Shown here piece after piece: positions 1 through 11,945 of a stretch of 64,000 bases of DNA (its first letter is position 1; every line of letters begins with the position of its first letter). The translations under genes were made by a program, and so were the position numbers. Below the pieces are notes generated by a model. It was not told the DNA's origin, searched no databases, and saw only the letters and a program-made list of their open reading frames with translations. The stretch comes from Gautieria morchelliformis (Eukaryota > Basidiomycota > Agaricomycetes > Gomphales > Gomphaceae): the NCBI GenBank assembly GCA_015179125.1, contig WHVA01000324.1:62001-126000 (forward strand), given 5' to 3'.

Positions 1-3000
1 CCGAGTTGAGCAAAGCAGTCAACGAAGCGACAGCTGCGGTCGATAATATGAACCCCCTGCCGTCCCTGCCTATTGGTCCAGGGAATGTGGTCGACTGCGC
101 CACTTCCATCACCAATACTGCCATCTCGATAACGTCGGCTTGGGGCTCCCTCTTGGACAATATCAGGCTGTGTACCGAGATCGTAGATAAGGCCTCAGAG
201 GTATAGTTCAAACACCGGGGGTCTCCCAGGTCATCCGATTGACACGGTGTGCTTTGATTCTAGATCCATCCTTATGCGAAAGCGGCATGGTCTATCCTGT
301 CTCTTGCACACAAGGTATGTCTGACATCCACCAGTCGGATAGATATCGCTGACATCTGGGGTTGACTCTATTTAGACAATCGTTGATCAGATGGACCGGG
401 ACGATAGCATCCATGGTCTTGCGAAGATTATTGGGGACACATATGCATTCGTCCAACTGGCGGAGCCGTTGAAGAAAACTGAATCGCAGAAGCCAATTAT
501 CTTAGCCTTGGCGCAACAGACGTTAGAGTGCAGCTACTTTGTCCGCACCTACGCAAAAACAGAGGGCTTTTGTATGTTGGACCCACTGCCAGGGGGCCAT
601 AGCTGATGACCATCATTCAGGGAAAAGAACTGCGAAAATCTAGTGTCGGATGTTGACAGCAAGATCAAACAATACCAGGACTCTTTCGACACACTCCAGT
701 TGGAGTTGCAACGACTTGGCGTGATTCATACTGAAATCATGGTACAACGTGTTGAAAGCGCTGTACATTGTGTTGAAATCACTGTACTACGTGTTCTGAA
801 TGTTGTCGAGGAAATCGGCAAGTTTTCTGATTTTGCGGCCTTTGCCCAGGCTAATACACTTTTCAACCAGCCGGGGATGTTCAACTTAATGACATGCCCT
901 ACGCAAATGGAGCTGGTTTCGATCCTGAAAAAGGATGTCTTCGGGATACTCGGGAGACAGTTCTTGCGGAGATCTGGGAGTGGGCCAACCGGGAGAGCGA
1001 GGATGCCCCACGGATATTTTTCTTGAACGATGTCGCAGGTGCTGGCAAGTCTACCATCGCCCACGAGGTTGCTAAGTGATTTAGTAACATCAAACGACTC
1101 GGGTCGTCGTACTTTTTTGACCGGGCTCTTCAGATACAGCGATCCCCCAAGAATGTCTTTAGCACGATTGCTCGTGATCTGGCTGATCTGGATCCACAAC
1201 GAAAAGCATCGTTGCTGAAAGTGGTCGGGGAGCAGAAATCACTTCGGACCACATGTGTACCTCGTGAGCAGTTCCAAAAGTTCATTCTGGACCCCTCCAA
1301 GGACCTAACGGCCGTTGGACCGAGCGTGATCGTTATTGATGCATTGGATGAGAGCGGAGATGAGAAATCTCGCCATGGTCTTTTGTCTGTTCTTAGCAAC
1401 GAAGCTGCAAAACTGCTGTCCAATTTTCGTGTTCTAATCACTTCCTGTGCCGAAGAAGACATACAGGGCGCTCTTAGGAAGAAGCACATTCTTTCCAGGT
1501 CCATAAGGCAGAGTGACCCCAACCCCGATGAGGACATTTCCCTCTTTGTGCAAGCCCAACTGAGTAACATTCCGGCCCTCGACCAGAAATGGCCCAACCA
1601 AGCTTGGTGTACATTTTTAGTCGAGAAGTCGGAAGGCCTATTTCAATGGGCATCCACTGCTTGTCTATTTATAAAAGGAGATGGCTTGAAGGGTTCAGAT
1701 CCTGTCGAGCAACTTGATATCCTTTTGGCATCGCAGAACACGCACCTTAGCCGGTTGGATGAGCTGTATCATACAATACTCACGCAGTTATTTGGGCAGG
1801 GGGATAACGATAGCGTTGTGCGTCAATTCCAATCGGTCATGGGCTGCTTACTCGTGGCCAAAGAGCCCCTGTCTATATCTGCCCTCCAGAAGTTGCACAA
1901 CAACCGATCGGGAAATGCGGTGGATCTGATGGTTAGGCCAATGGGATCTCTGTTGAGCGATGTCACCCAAACATCTGACCCAATTCGTCTGCTACACACG
2001 TCTTTTCGTGACTTCTTGACAGATCGCGACCGGAGTGGACCATACTACATCGACACATCTTTACACCAAGACCGCTTTGCACGCTCATCCTTGCGCATGA
2101 TGAAGGATGAACTTTGTTTCAATATTTGTCAGCTTGAAACTTCACATCTGTGCAACGACGATGTTGTCGACTTGGAGACATGGACCAAGAAGTATATATC
2201 CTCCCAGCTTTCCTACTCTTGCCGTTTTTGGGCGAACCATGTTCGCGCCACAGCCTTTACGCTGGAAATAGGTGCAAAGGTCATGGAGTTTTTCGAGACT
2301 AATCTACTGTACTGGCTAGAAGTTTCGAGTTTGATCAAGAGGTTATCCGATGCATCAGCAGCGCTCTCATCAATAATGGACTGGAGTCAGGTCAGTGCGC
2401 GTGTTGTTAGGAGCTCCGACGTGAGTCTAATGAGCTTTAGGATAATGACATTACAGCGTTCGTAACAGATACCAGCAATTTTCTACATGTGTTTGGGAAT
2501 GTAATCTCTCAAAGTGCTCCCCATCTCTATCTGTCGGCACTCCCGTTTGCACCTGAGAGGTCGAAACTATGCGAGACGTACCTACCACATTTTCCACGAC
2601 TACTCCACGTCGAGACTGGCAAAGCGACGACGTGGCTACCTATTCAAACCGTTCTGGTAGGCCACACCCACTGGGTTACGTCGGTGGCGTTCTCGCCGGA
2701 CGGCAAGCGCATCGTCTCCGGATCTGTTGACAAGACGATCCGTGTGTGGAATGCAGACACCGGGGAGGTCATTTCAGCACCATTCGAAGACCACACCCAC
2801 GCCGTCTTGTCAGTGGCGTTCTCGCTGGACGGCAAGTGCATCGTCTCCGGGTCTGAGGACAAGATGATCCGTGTGTGGAATGCAGACACCGGGGAGGTCA
2901 TTTCAGCACAATTCAAAGGCCACACCCAGGGGGTCACGTCAGTGGCGTTCTCGCATGATGGCAAGCGCATCGTCTCCGGATCTAGTGACACGATCCATGT

Positions 3001-4744
3001 GTGGAATGCAGACACCGGTGTCATTTCAGCACCATTCAAAGGCCACACCCAGGGGTCCACGTCGGTGGCGTTCTCACATGACGGCAAGCACATCGTCTCC
3101 GGGTCTAGTGACAAGACGATCCGTGTGTGGAATGCAGACACCGGGGAGGTCATTTCAGCACCATTCGAAGGCCACACCAGCTATGTCAACTCAGTGGCAT
3201 TCTCGCAGGACAGCAAGCGCATCGTCTCCGGGTCTAGTGACGAGACGATCCGTGTGTGGAATGCAGACACCGGGGAGGTAATTTCAGCACCATTTGAAGT
3301 CCACACCGAGCTGGTCACGTCGGTGGCATTCTCACATGACAGCAAGCGCATCGTCTCCGGGTCTTATGACAACACGATCCATGTGTGGAATGCAGATACC
3401 GGGGAGGTCATCTCAGCACCATTCGAAGACCACACCCATGGGGTCACGTCGGTGGCATTCTCGCAGGACGGCAAGCGCATCGTCTCCGGGTCTCAAGACC
3501 AGACGATCCGTGTGTGGAATGCAGACGCCGGGGAGGTCATTTCAGCACCATTCGAAGGCCACACCGACTGGGTCACGTCTGTGGTATTCTCACATGACAG
3601 CAAGCGCATCGTGTCCGGGTCTCGTGACAAGACTATCCGTGTGTGGAATGCAGACACAGGGGAGGTCATTTCAGCACCATTCAAAGGCCACACCCTGTTG
3701 GTCACGTCGGTGGCGTTCTCGCATGACGGCAAGCGCATCGTCTCCGGGTCTAGTGATGAGACGATCCGTGTGTGGAATGCAGACACCGGGAAGGTCATTT
3801 CAGCACCATTCGAAGGCCACACCCACGAGGTCACGTCGGTGGCGTTCTCGCATGACAGCAAGCGCATCGTCTCCGGGTCTGCAGACAAGACGATCCGTGT
3901 GTGGAATGCAGACACCGGGAAGGTCATTTCAGCACCATTTGAAGGCCACACCGAGTTGGTCACATCGGTGGCGTTCTCTCATGATGGCAAGCGCATCGTC
4001 TCCGGGTCTTATGACAGCATGATCCGTGTGTGGAATGCAGACACCAGGGAGGTCATTTCAGCACCATTCGAAGTCCACACCGCGATGGTCACGTCGGTGG
4101 CATTCTCGCATGACAGCAAGCACATCGTCTCCGGGTCTTATGACAGCACGATCCGTGTGTGGAATGCAGACACCGGGGAGGTCATTTCAGCACCATTCAA
4201 GGACCACACCTTCTGGTTCATGTCGGTGGCGTTCTCGCCGGATGGCAAGTGCATCATCTCCGGCTCTGGTGACAACACGATCCATGTATGGAATGCAGAC
4301 ACGGCGGAGGTCATTTCAGCATCATTCGAAGGCCACACCAGCGATGTCAAGTCGGTGGTGTTCTCGCAGGATGGCAAGCGTATCGTCTCAGGGTCTCAAG
4401 ACCAGACGATCCGTGTGTGGAATGCGGAAGCCCCCACCATGGGTTCGGGACCACTTGCAGGTCAAGAAGATAGTCAGTATTTGTCACCTTGATTTGTCTG
4501 AACATGGTGGAATATGCTGATATTCTTTGAACAGCCAAGTGGACTGGCTTTCGAAATGACTCAGTGCTAGAAAATGGCTAGTATCAACTCGCCCTCAGAA
4601 CCTTTGTTCTGGGATCCACCCTGGTCTCAGGGAGGTTTGTGGCGGCCGGCGAATACCGCTGTTATTGCAAAGAGGTCCACAAAACTTGATCTCAGCCAAT
4701 TTGAGTATGGGACTTCATGGATGCAATGCAGAATGGCCGCATGA
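1..4744 (+). pseudogene. NACHT-WD40 STAND (NLR-like) gene, 5' partial, with lesions
   Basis: Fungal NLR-like STAND proteins are thought to sense non-self through repeats and signal through an N-terminal domain. Exons traceable by GT-AG junctions are 1-200, 264-314 (encodes IHPYAKAAWSILSLAHK), 376-571 and from 621; later introns lie at 2391-2440 and 4473-4534. The N-terminal part is helical. The NACHT domain has a P-loop (GAGKST, near 1040) and Walker B (VIVIDALDES, near 1330), then a helical linker, 14 WD40 repeats and a family-typical tail (LFWDPPW, ending at the TGA at 4742-4744). The gene runs off the left edge. Oddities: a one-base loss near 635 (the run after WKRTAK), an unresolved frame change between about 820 and 885 (intron or indel), an in-frame TGA at 1077-1079 two codons after the helix following the P-loop, and a one-base frame change near 4580 in the last exon. 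It is either a young pseudogene or carries sequencing errors. Family is confident; functional state is not. Confidence 0.85.
2660..4460 (+). repeat. WD40 array: 14 near-identical 43-aa (129-bp) repeats
   Basis: The array lies in the single open exon 2441-4472. Each unit reads roughly HTxxVTSVAFSxDxKRIVSG, then [20 protein letters not shown]. Units differ almost only at the two residues after HT, at the residues flanking the D after SGS, and at the last two residues (EG, ED, EV, KG, KD). The third unit is two codons shorter without loss of frame. High internal repeat identity with a few variable sites is the known pattern of HET-E/HET-D-type fungal NLR sensor domains, where the variable sites line the propeller face. 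The variable sites here are seen directly; the recognition role is inferred. Confidence 0.93.
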
Positions 4745-6269
4745 GTTTCCCAGGGCAGAGACTCATTGACACATGGATCTTGCATCTCTTGCTATCATAT
4801 TGGTTTGACTTCCTATATTGTACCCTCCAATAGTCTGTCTTTGGCATAGTCTGTCCTGCCAGATCAGGAAAAGGATTAGGATGCTAAAATGGTAGATAGC
4901 TAGGTGTAAGTGTATGTGTGAACTATATTATTCTCTGTGGATAGATACTGCCTGCACTGTACATAACACCGATGACACAGTATATAGGGTATATACCACC
5001 TACGGGTGGCTTACCATGTCATCCATAATTCCAAAAACCAACTTTTGTTGCACAACTTCTATAAAAGCGATAGCTAGTCATCTACAGGCACACACTAGCT
5101 ATAGCATCAGTGCTTCTACGGAAAAGAAGCGACAAAAAGGGCCATGCCACCCACCTCAGAACCACACCCGCATGCCACGTCACAAGGGCAGACTGGACGA
5201 GCCAGGGCCAGTACACAAAATGCAAGCATCAAAAGCAAGGCCGACCTGCTAGTGGACCTAATAAAAACACAAAATTTTATTATAGTTTTTTTACATAAAA
5301 AAAAACACTAAAAATATTTGGAAAATCTTTACAGTTTTTTCAACAGTTTTTCAGATAAGAAAACTGTTGTATCCCTGCAGTGAAACATATATTTTCTGTC
5401 TGTGTACGGCTGCTGATACATGTATACAGCCGATAACTAGTATCTGCATTCCACTGCTCTACACACCTCGGAACCGAATTCTTGTCCCCAGTTCTGTACC
5501 CCTTTCAACCGATCTCCACAGGTAACCCACTGCCCTGCGTGCCTCCTTGATCCACCCCAAACCCCAGGCCCAGGGCATTGGAAACTGGAAGATGGAGAAA
5601 GACAGGATCGAGTCTTGTGGTTGGGGCTGGATAGAGGAAAGCAGTTAGGACGTGAGTTTGAGCTCTGCGGTGGGGAGAGACGTTGACTGATGTCAGTATC
5701 AGTGAATAATCACAATGGGTGTCATACCTTGGCAACAGTGTTGACATATCAGCTTCAGTATAGTATACGGCAAACTTTCTCAAGCACATAGATTAGTCTC
5801 TAAGAGAGAGAGAGAGAGAATATCAATTATAGTGCTGGAAGCGCAAGGCGCTTATGGTGCACTGTATCTACAAGTGTACTAGCAATCCCTAATGATAGAG
5901 TGAACTAATGGGTCTAAGTGTGTGAGTCAGAGATGGGAGTGAAAATTGTGTATCCGCAGATGCACCTGGCCCTGGGCAGGGCTGGAGACTCGATTCTAAA
6001 CCTGCCTTGCTCTTTCTTTATATATGGAGATGGTTGCATCTCTGGGACTATGCCTCTTGCCACGGAGGGAGCCCGTCACTGGTCCCCCAGTGACAGTCAA
6101 AACTCCTCGAATATCCAGTGCATCTGCGGGCGGGTATACATGATATGGTGCAGTACATCAGGGGGGTTAAGGCCAGGGTAGGAGACGGGGCAATAGCAGA
6201 GGGACTGGGGTGTATTGTCAAGATTGGTTTTCAAGCGTTAATATCGTGTATTAGTGAACACAGCGAATG
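4745..6269. other. intergenic region, no gene seen
   Basis: No open frame here has recognisable protein similarity. The sequence is moderately AT-rich with runs of A and T around 5270-5350 and a short GA microsatellite near 5802-5818. It separates the NLR gene from transposon debris. Confidence 0.5.
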
Positions 6270-7130
6270 CCTGAATAACTTGTGCGAATAAGTATGCCGT
6301 TCGGCGAATAAGTGAACCGATGAATGTTCACGAAACAAGAGGGCTTGCCCGAACGGGGCTCGCCCTATCTACAGTCGTAGCGAAATAGCTCGCGGCACTT
6401 GATGATGTAATGTGCAAGATATCGCAGGAGGGCTGTCTAAGTTTCGACGGTCCCTTCGCTGGCGAAGGTGCTCCTTCAGAGCCCTTCGCCAACAGCTTAG
6501 AGAGTAGTTCGAAGGCTAAGGTAACGAAGATGAAGTATGAGAACTCACCAGTGATGCCTAAGTCCTTGGCTGGTTGAATATAGGAATCTTCAAGGGGAGG
6601 CTCAAGAAGATGATCACAGCGAGGTCAAGTTTGCACAAGATGGACGACGTATGATAATTGAACTGGGGAATATACATGCGAATGTAAACTACTTATATCT
6701 AATGCTCATACGGTATCAGCGAATAGGAAAGAGGCCGTCACGAGTCAGGGTTGGATAGGGTGCGCAGTCGTGATACTAAGGAGATGGAATAAACATACAA
6801 TAGAGTGAGGGAAGAATGCGAACGTGGAACGACGGAGAGTAAAAAGGGGCGAAGGCACTTATGGACAAAACCATGTTTTGGGACCCGCATACATGCTACC
6901 CTGCACGGACTCTTCGTTTACTGGGTTGATCCCGCATGACCTATGGAAGGAAAGCCCTGCGAACGCACTTTGGCCATACGAACACCCAATGGGGTTGGAT
7001 TAAGAAGATGATGGGGCTAATGATGAACCGTCATGCCGGGTGAATGGTATCGATCATATTTGATGGCGTGCCTGCTGGTGAAATGCGCGAGCAGCGAATA
7101 GCGGTTCGGAGGATGGGGCGAACGACGAGT
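6270..7130 (+). mobile_element. Gypsy LTR-like fragment (inverted relative of 20310-21130)
   Basis: Read on the minus strand, this stretch matches 20310-21130 in order along its length. Shared blocks include the one ending in ATGGTTCATCA, the one around GTAGTTTACATTCGCATGTATATTC, and the one with the inverted word GCGAAGG..CCTTCGC. Similarity fades near 6270 and near 7130. Because 20.2-21.36 kb looks like the 3' LTR of the gypsy element, this is probably a diverged solo LTR or LTR piece. Polymerase domains are absent. Boundaries are approximate and the LTR identity is inferred. Confidence 0.6.
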
Positions 7131-7394
7131 AGAGTGGATGTAGAGGAGGAGTGGTCGGTAGGTGCGGCGAACTCTGACGAAGATGCTAGGGAGTGACGAG
7201 GGGGAACATAGAGGCAACGCGGTAGGAGAAATAAACCAGTCATGACATGTATATGAATTGGCCGGGGAGGCATGGGAGGGCCAATCCCTCATGGAAGGTG
7301 TTCGGCAGTAAGCGAGAGCCGAGGTTTAAGTGGTAGGTTTCTGTGAGAGCTGGGTCAGCGTGAGCATTGTTCAGCAGAGTTACGGGGGGATGGC

Positions 7395-10300
7395 TTAGTC
7401 TGGGTTGTCCTCACGTTTCACTACATCAGTATACCTGTCGAATCTAGCTGTGTCCTGGATGTATTGAAGAGTGGCAGGGAGGATCTTTGGGTCTCCTAGT
7501 AGGCGTGATATAGAGTGGCTTGCCTCGCTGGCTTTGTTCCTGAGCCGTTTGCGCTGCTCCACAAACCTTTTGCAGTGTTTAAGGAAGTGCACAACTGTTT
7601 CGGGCTGGGGACATTGTTTGCACAGCGCTGAATCTGTCGCCTTTATCTTCTTAAGGAATAAGTTGAGGGATATGTGACCTGATCGTAGCTGGACTACGAT
7701 ACTCGAGGCACAGCGCGGCAGTGCGCTGAGCATCCTGCGGATCTTGCGGTTGGGCATTGTGGAGTCAATTTTGGACAGCCTTTGGAATCAAGGGGAGCAG
7801 GACCAGGCCTTTCGCCAATGCCGTAGGGTGGACTTCTTGCAATGTGCTTTCAGTGCCGTGACGCTCGCAGGCAGACGTTTCCTCAAGAGCTGTGGGAGGT
7901 CAGTAGTATTGGATGCGGAGGCCCTCTTCGCCTGCGTGTCGGTGAGCTCATTGCCTTCGATACCTTCATGACCAGGGACCCACTCTATGTGGATGCACAG
8001 CTGTCGGCGCCTGTGTACCAGTCTCCGGATGGCTGCGTGGACCTCATCCAAAATGTACTGGGCCGGTTGGGGATGGTTGTTCTGTAGCGCCTGGATGGCC
8101 GCCTGGTTGTCGAGAGTGACCAGCGCTGTTCTGGCCTTGGGATGCCTCTCCAGTAGTGCTAGCACCAGGAGAACGCCAACTAGTTCGCCCTCAAAAACCG
8201 TGTGCTTTGTTTCCTTTCCGAGCTTGAAGCGAAGTGCTTCGCCGGTCTGAGGGACGACTGCTGCTGCGCCGATGTTGCCTTTGAAGCCCGATCCATCTGA
8301 GTAGATGTGCACGTCATCTATCCTTGTCCTGACTTTGCTCACCGCCGCTGGTTTACTGCTAGCTATGTTAGCTGTGAACTGAGGACACCAATTGGGGTGG
8401 TATCTGGTAAGCCCAATCGTTTCGATTGTGTGTGGCCAGATCTTGTATCTCCATAGAAGGTTGTGGATTGGAGAGGGGTGCGCACGTGGCCGTCGCTTTG
8501 CACTGAGCCTGACTGCTTTGAACAGGGGGTGTGGTTCTGGCAGGGTCACCAGACGCAGGGCCTTGCGGTGGCAGGTGTTGTCTAGGCGTATTTGGACTGG
8601 AGGGATCATGGCATGAAGCTCAAGTACGTCAGTCGCTGTCGATCTGTATGCTCTGGTGATCAGTATACAGCCCAACCTTTGCACCTTCTCCAGCGCCTTA
8701 GCATGCCCTTCCGATCCCACCCGGCGGCCCGATCTGGGGTTGGTGTGGGGCTGCGTGTACCACACTGGGAGGCGTATTCCAGTTTGGGCAAAACCATGGA
8801 GGTGTAGAGCTGTCGGACATGCCACTCGGGTAGGCCAAAGGAGGGTCTGGTGAGTCTATTCACTGCAAGCAGGAGGTTTTCCGATTTTTCCACCGCTTGT
8901 TGCACGTGCTGGTGCCAGTGAAGTTCTTGATCGATCTGTACCCCCAACAGGCGTGCTTCCGACACACATTTGATAGTGTGTCTAGTCTGCCTGTGAACAA
9001 AGTCAGTCCGAATGATATTCCTTCTCCAGGTGAGCCTCAAGCATTGGAATTTGGACAACTCAGCGCATGAGTTGTGAGCCGCTGACCACGCAGTCTGCTT
9101 ATCAAGCATGTCATTCAGGGCTTCGTCGCATTCTTCGAAGGTATTTTTGATGGCGACAAAGAAGTTGTCGTCGACGTAGGCGCCCCCATCTTCATTGTCG
9201 CCCTGGGGAATGGCAACCAGACCGTGGCTATAGATGAGATATAGTATCATAGAGGCTGTTTCTCCCTGGCCGATGCCATTGTCAATATCAATAAGCGATG
9301 AAGAGAAGTCATCAAAGCTCAGCGATGTCTTCCTGTCTCTGAGCATGGCTTCGAAGAATGATATGATCTCTAGCGGGTATCCCAGCTGCAACATGTTTTT
9401 GAGGAGGCGCCCTGTCACCGCGTTGGGGAACACATTCACTATGTCGAGGAAGATTATCGTGACGACTTTGTGATTACGCCAGGCGGCCTTGACTCGATGG
9501 GTGAGGTGGAGGAGCAAGTCAACGATGGTCCTGCCCGGGAGGCCCCCAAAGTGGTGTGGTGGGAGAAGGTTGTGGCGAATCGTGAGGTAGACTGTGATGT
9601 CAGTCATCACGCCGGAGAGGATCTTACCCATTGTATTGTAGAGTGCAATCGGCCTGTAGGCCTTGGGTATGGAGTAGTCGGGTCAGCCAGGTTTGCACAG
9701 CACTATCGTCTTCCAAGTGCGCGAGCACTTCGGGAAGTAGCTAAGCCTTATTATTGCCTGCAGACAGATATGCAGGTGTGGCGTCAGCAAGCGTTCACAT
9801 TCATTCAGGACAATGTTAGGAATGCCATCTTCCCCCAGCCCTTTGTAGGGTGCAGACCTGCTTATTCGCCTTTGGATTTGGTGCAGCGCCGGCATGATGA
9901 ACTTGAGTGGAGGCGGGTGTGGGGTCATATCATCTGAGAGGTCGGGGAGGCTTTGAGGGCGGGGGGAAAGAATAGTTCTGTGAACATTACAGCTTTTTCA
10001 GCATCTGCATGTGATTCCGACATGATTTCGCTGTCTGTCCCTCTCCTGACCAGAGTGGGGATACGGGATCGCGCTCCATCTGAAAGGGGGTTCTTCGCAT
10101 ATCTTCCGGCAATCCAGACGTCCTTCTCGTTGGCTTTTTCGATCCATCCCTTCCAGTGGTCCACCTTTGCCTTTCGCAGCGCGGCAATGTCCATGTTCCT
10201 TGCCCCGTTCGACGCTAGCTTCACAGGTCCCCAGCCTGCGGTAAACTGCAAGCGGTATTCTTCTCTACTTCTCTTGGCATATTCATGTCGCAGTCGGGCA

Positions 10301-11942
10301 AGGTCCCGGTTCCACCTGTTGGGTGCATTTATGCTCCTGCACCAAAATCAAGCATAATATATCCAATTTGTTGTGTGGTTTCTCAATTTCTTCTCATTTT
10401 GTTCTTGCATTATGCATCCATTTCTCTGGTTATTTTCGAATTTTTCCACTCACTCCCTGTCTCTCTATTTCATTTTGTTATTCCTACTTTCACAAGCGGC
10501 TGCACCCAGCGGAGTCTGAAATGACTTCGACGCGCGAGCTCTTGGGCGCTAAAGGGCCGGGTAGTAGTACATGCGCAGTGAAACAGTTTCCCCCTCTCTC
10601 AGTGACAACTAAATTCACTGAGAGAGGCAAGTAAATTAGTCTAGCATTCTTTCGATTTATTGACCTAGAAATCCTCTGTAGTGAATTAATTTCTAGGTAG
10701 TGTATAATATATTTATAGTGACAACTAAATTCACTGAGAGAGTGAATTAATTTCTAGTCTATTCTTTTGCGCAAGAAGTCCATTCCTACTGCCTATAATT
10801 CCTGTCCTCTACACCACCAATGTTTAGAGAACGGGGAGGGGTGTAGCCTCGGTATCAGCGTGTCGATGCATGATTGGATTGTGTGTGTGAGTTGTTCTAC
10901 ATACTCGTCGAGCTGGTCCGGTGTCGAGGGGGGTGTATCAGCATGGGGCCCTTGCTGCTTGATTTCTTCAGCTAGCTTCTCCCTGAAGGCCTTCCAGTCG
11001 GTCTGCCGGAAGTTGTGTCCCGGGGCGGTTTGTTCTGTCAACGGTTAGGTCTAGCGTGGTGTGGATGGGGAGATGGTCGGCGGACGGGATGCGGTCTTTG
11101 TGAGAGATGTCGCAGGAGAGGAGCCTGTGGGTGAGGTCGGAGCTGCAGAAAACAAGGTTGATGGTGGTCCAAGTGTGGTGGCTATCAGACTGAAAGGTGG
11201 GGGTGCCTGATGGTAGCTGTAATTCCATGTGGTGTTCGGCAAGGAGCTGCATGAGAAGGTCCGAGTTGCTGAGACGGCATCGTCGCGACTAGTTGGGACC
11301 TGCCCAGAGGGGATTGTGTTTGTTGAAGTCGCCTGCCCAAATGGTGGAGGAGATGGCTGGTGTAGGATGTGTGGCAAACCGTTGTTGTAGGTGCGTAAGG
11401 GCCGTATCAGAGTCCAGGGGGTTGTAGATGTTGTATATATCGATGTCAGCACCATTGTGGGCGACGGTGAGCGCTGTTATGGTATGTGATTTGATTTGGA
11501 TCTGCCTGAATGAGTTCGACGTCAGTTGAGTGGAGACAAGGAGAGTAGAGCGAGGTAGAGCATTATCATCGTTGTCTTGCACGGGGTACAGTATGTACCA
11601 GTGTGGTGTGGCTGGGGAGAGTCGTGACCTTGGGTAGATATATGGTTCTTGAATCAACAGGAGATCCCAGTCCTCTGGGTTTGTCATGTTGATGAGGGAT
11701 AGGGTGATGTCCTTCGAGTGTTTGCAATTCTGCTGTTTTATGCGAAGGCTCTTGCGTGGCGGGTGTTCAGGCATCAGGACCGGTGGGAGAGGTGGCTGGT
11801 ATGTAGTTGAATTGTGGTTGTGAGAGGTCGAGGGGCAGGGAAGGGGAGTGGGGTTGGGCAGCAGAGTGGCGTCCAGGCGTGTAGTCAATATCTGCGAAAG
11901 CAAAAGGGGTGTAAGCCTCGTATTTTCCAGTAGCGTACTCAT
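7395..11942 (-). pseudogene. LINE ORF2 (endonuclease, reverse transcriptase, RNase H), broken
   Basis: Endonuclease motifs are visible: QEPYI (near 11640), WAGDFNKHNPLW (near 11310) and ADHLPIHT (near 11070). The solo LTR at 10317-10813 then splits the linker right after SKHWW; the coding sense resumes with RDLARLRHEY. Reverse transcriptase carries PYKGLGEDGIPN, LDIVNVFPN and the catalytic AYVDDNFF (near 9165). RNase H carries YSDGSG, FEGELVG, LDNQAA and WVPGHEGIEGNELTD within 8825-7788. The C-terminal CX2C..H..C zinc motif lies in 7757-7395. The polyprotein is spread over at least six frames, so it is dead. This domain set is diagnostic of Tad1/I-like LINEs. Confidence 0.88.
10317..10813 (+). 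mobile_element. solo Ty1/copia LTR inside the LINE
   Basis: It begins TGTTGGGTGCATTTATGC like the LTRs of the complete copia element at 13988-19233 and ends in ACA. It is flanked by the 5-bp duplication CCACC (10312-10316 and 10814-10818). At about 497 bp it is close to the 488-bp LTRs but clearly diverged, so it is older than the complete element. No internal sequence remains, as expected after LTR-LTR recombination. Confidence 0.95.
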
Positions 11943-11945
11943 CCT

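Noticed and set aside
2644-4377. Long minus-strand and other-frame open frames across the WD40 array
   Set aside because: They mirror the 129-bp repeat and arise from its composition; the plus-strand frame carries the real WD40 motifs.
2660-4460. Regular repeats suggestive of a CRISPR-like array
   Set aside because: The repeats are contiguous coding WD40 units without spacers, in a eukaryotic gene.
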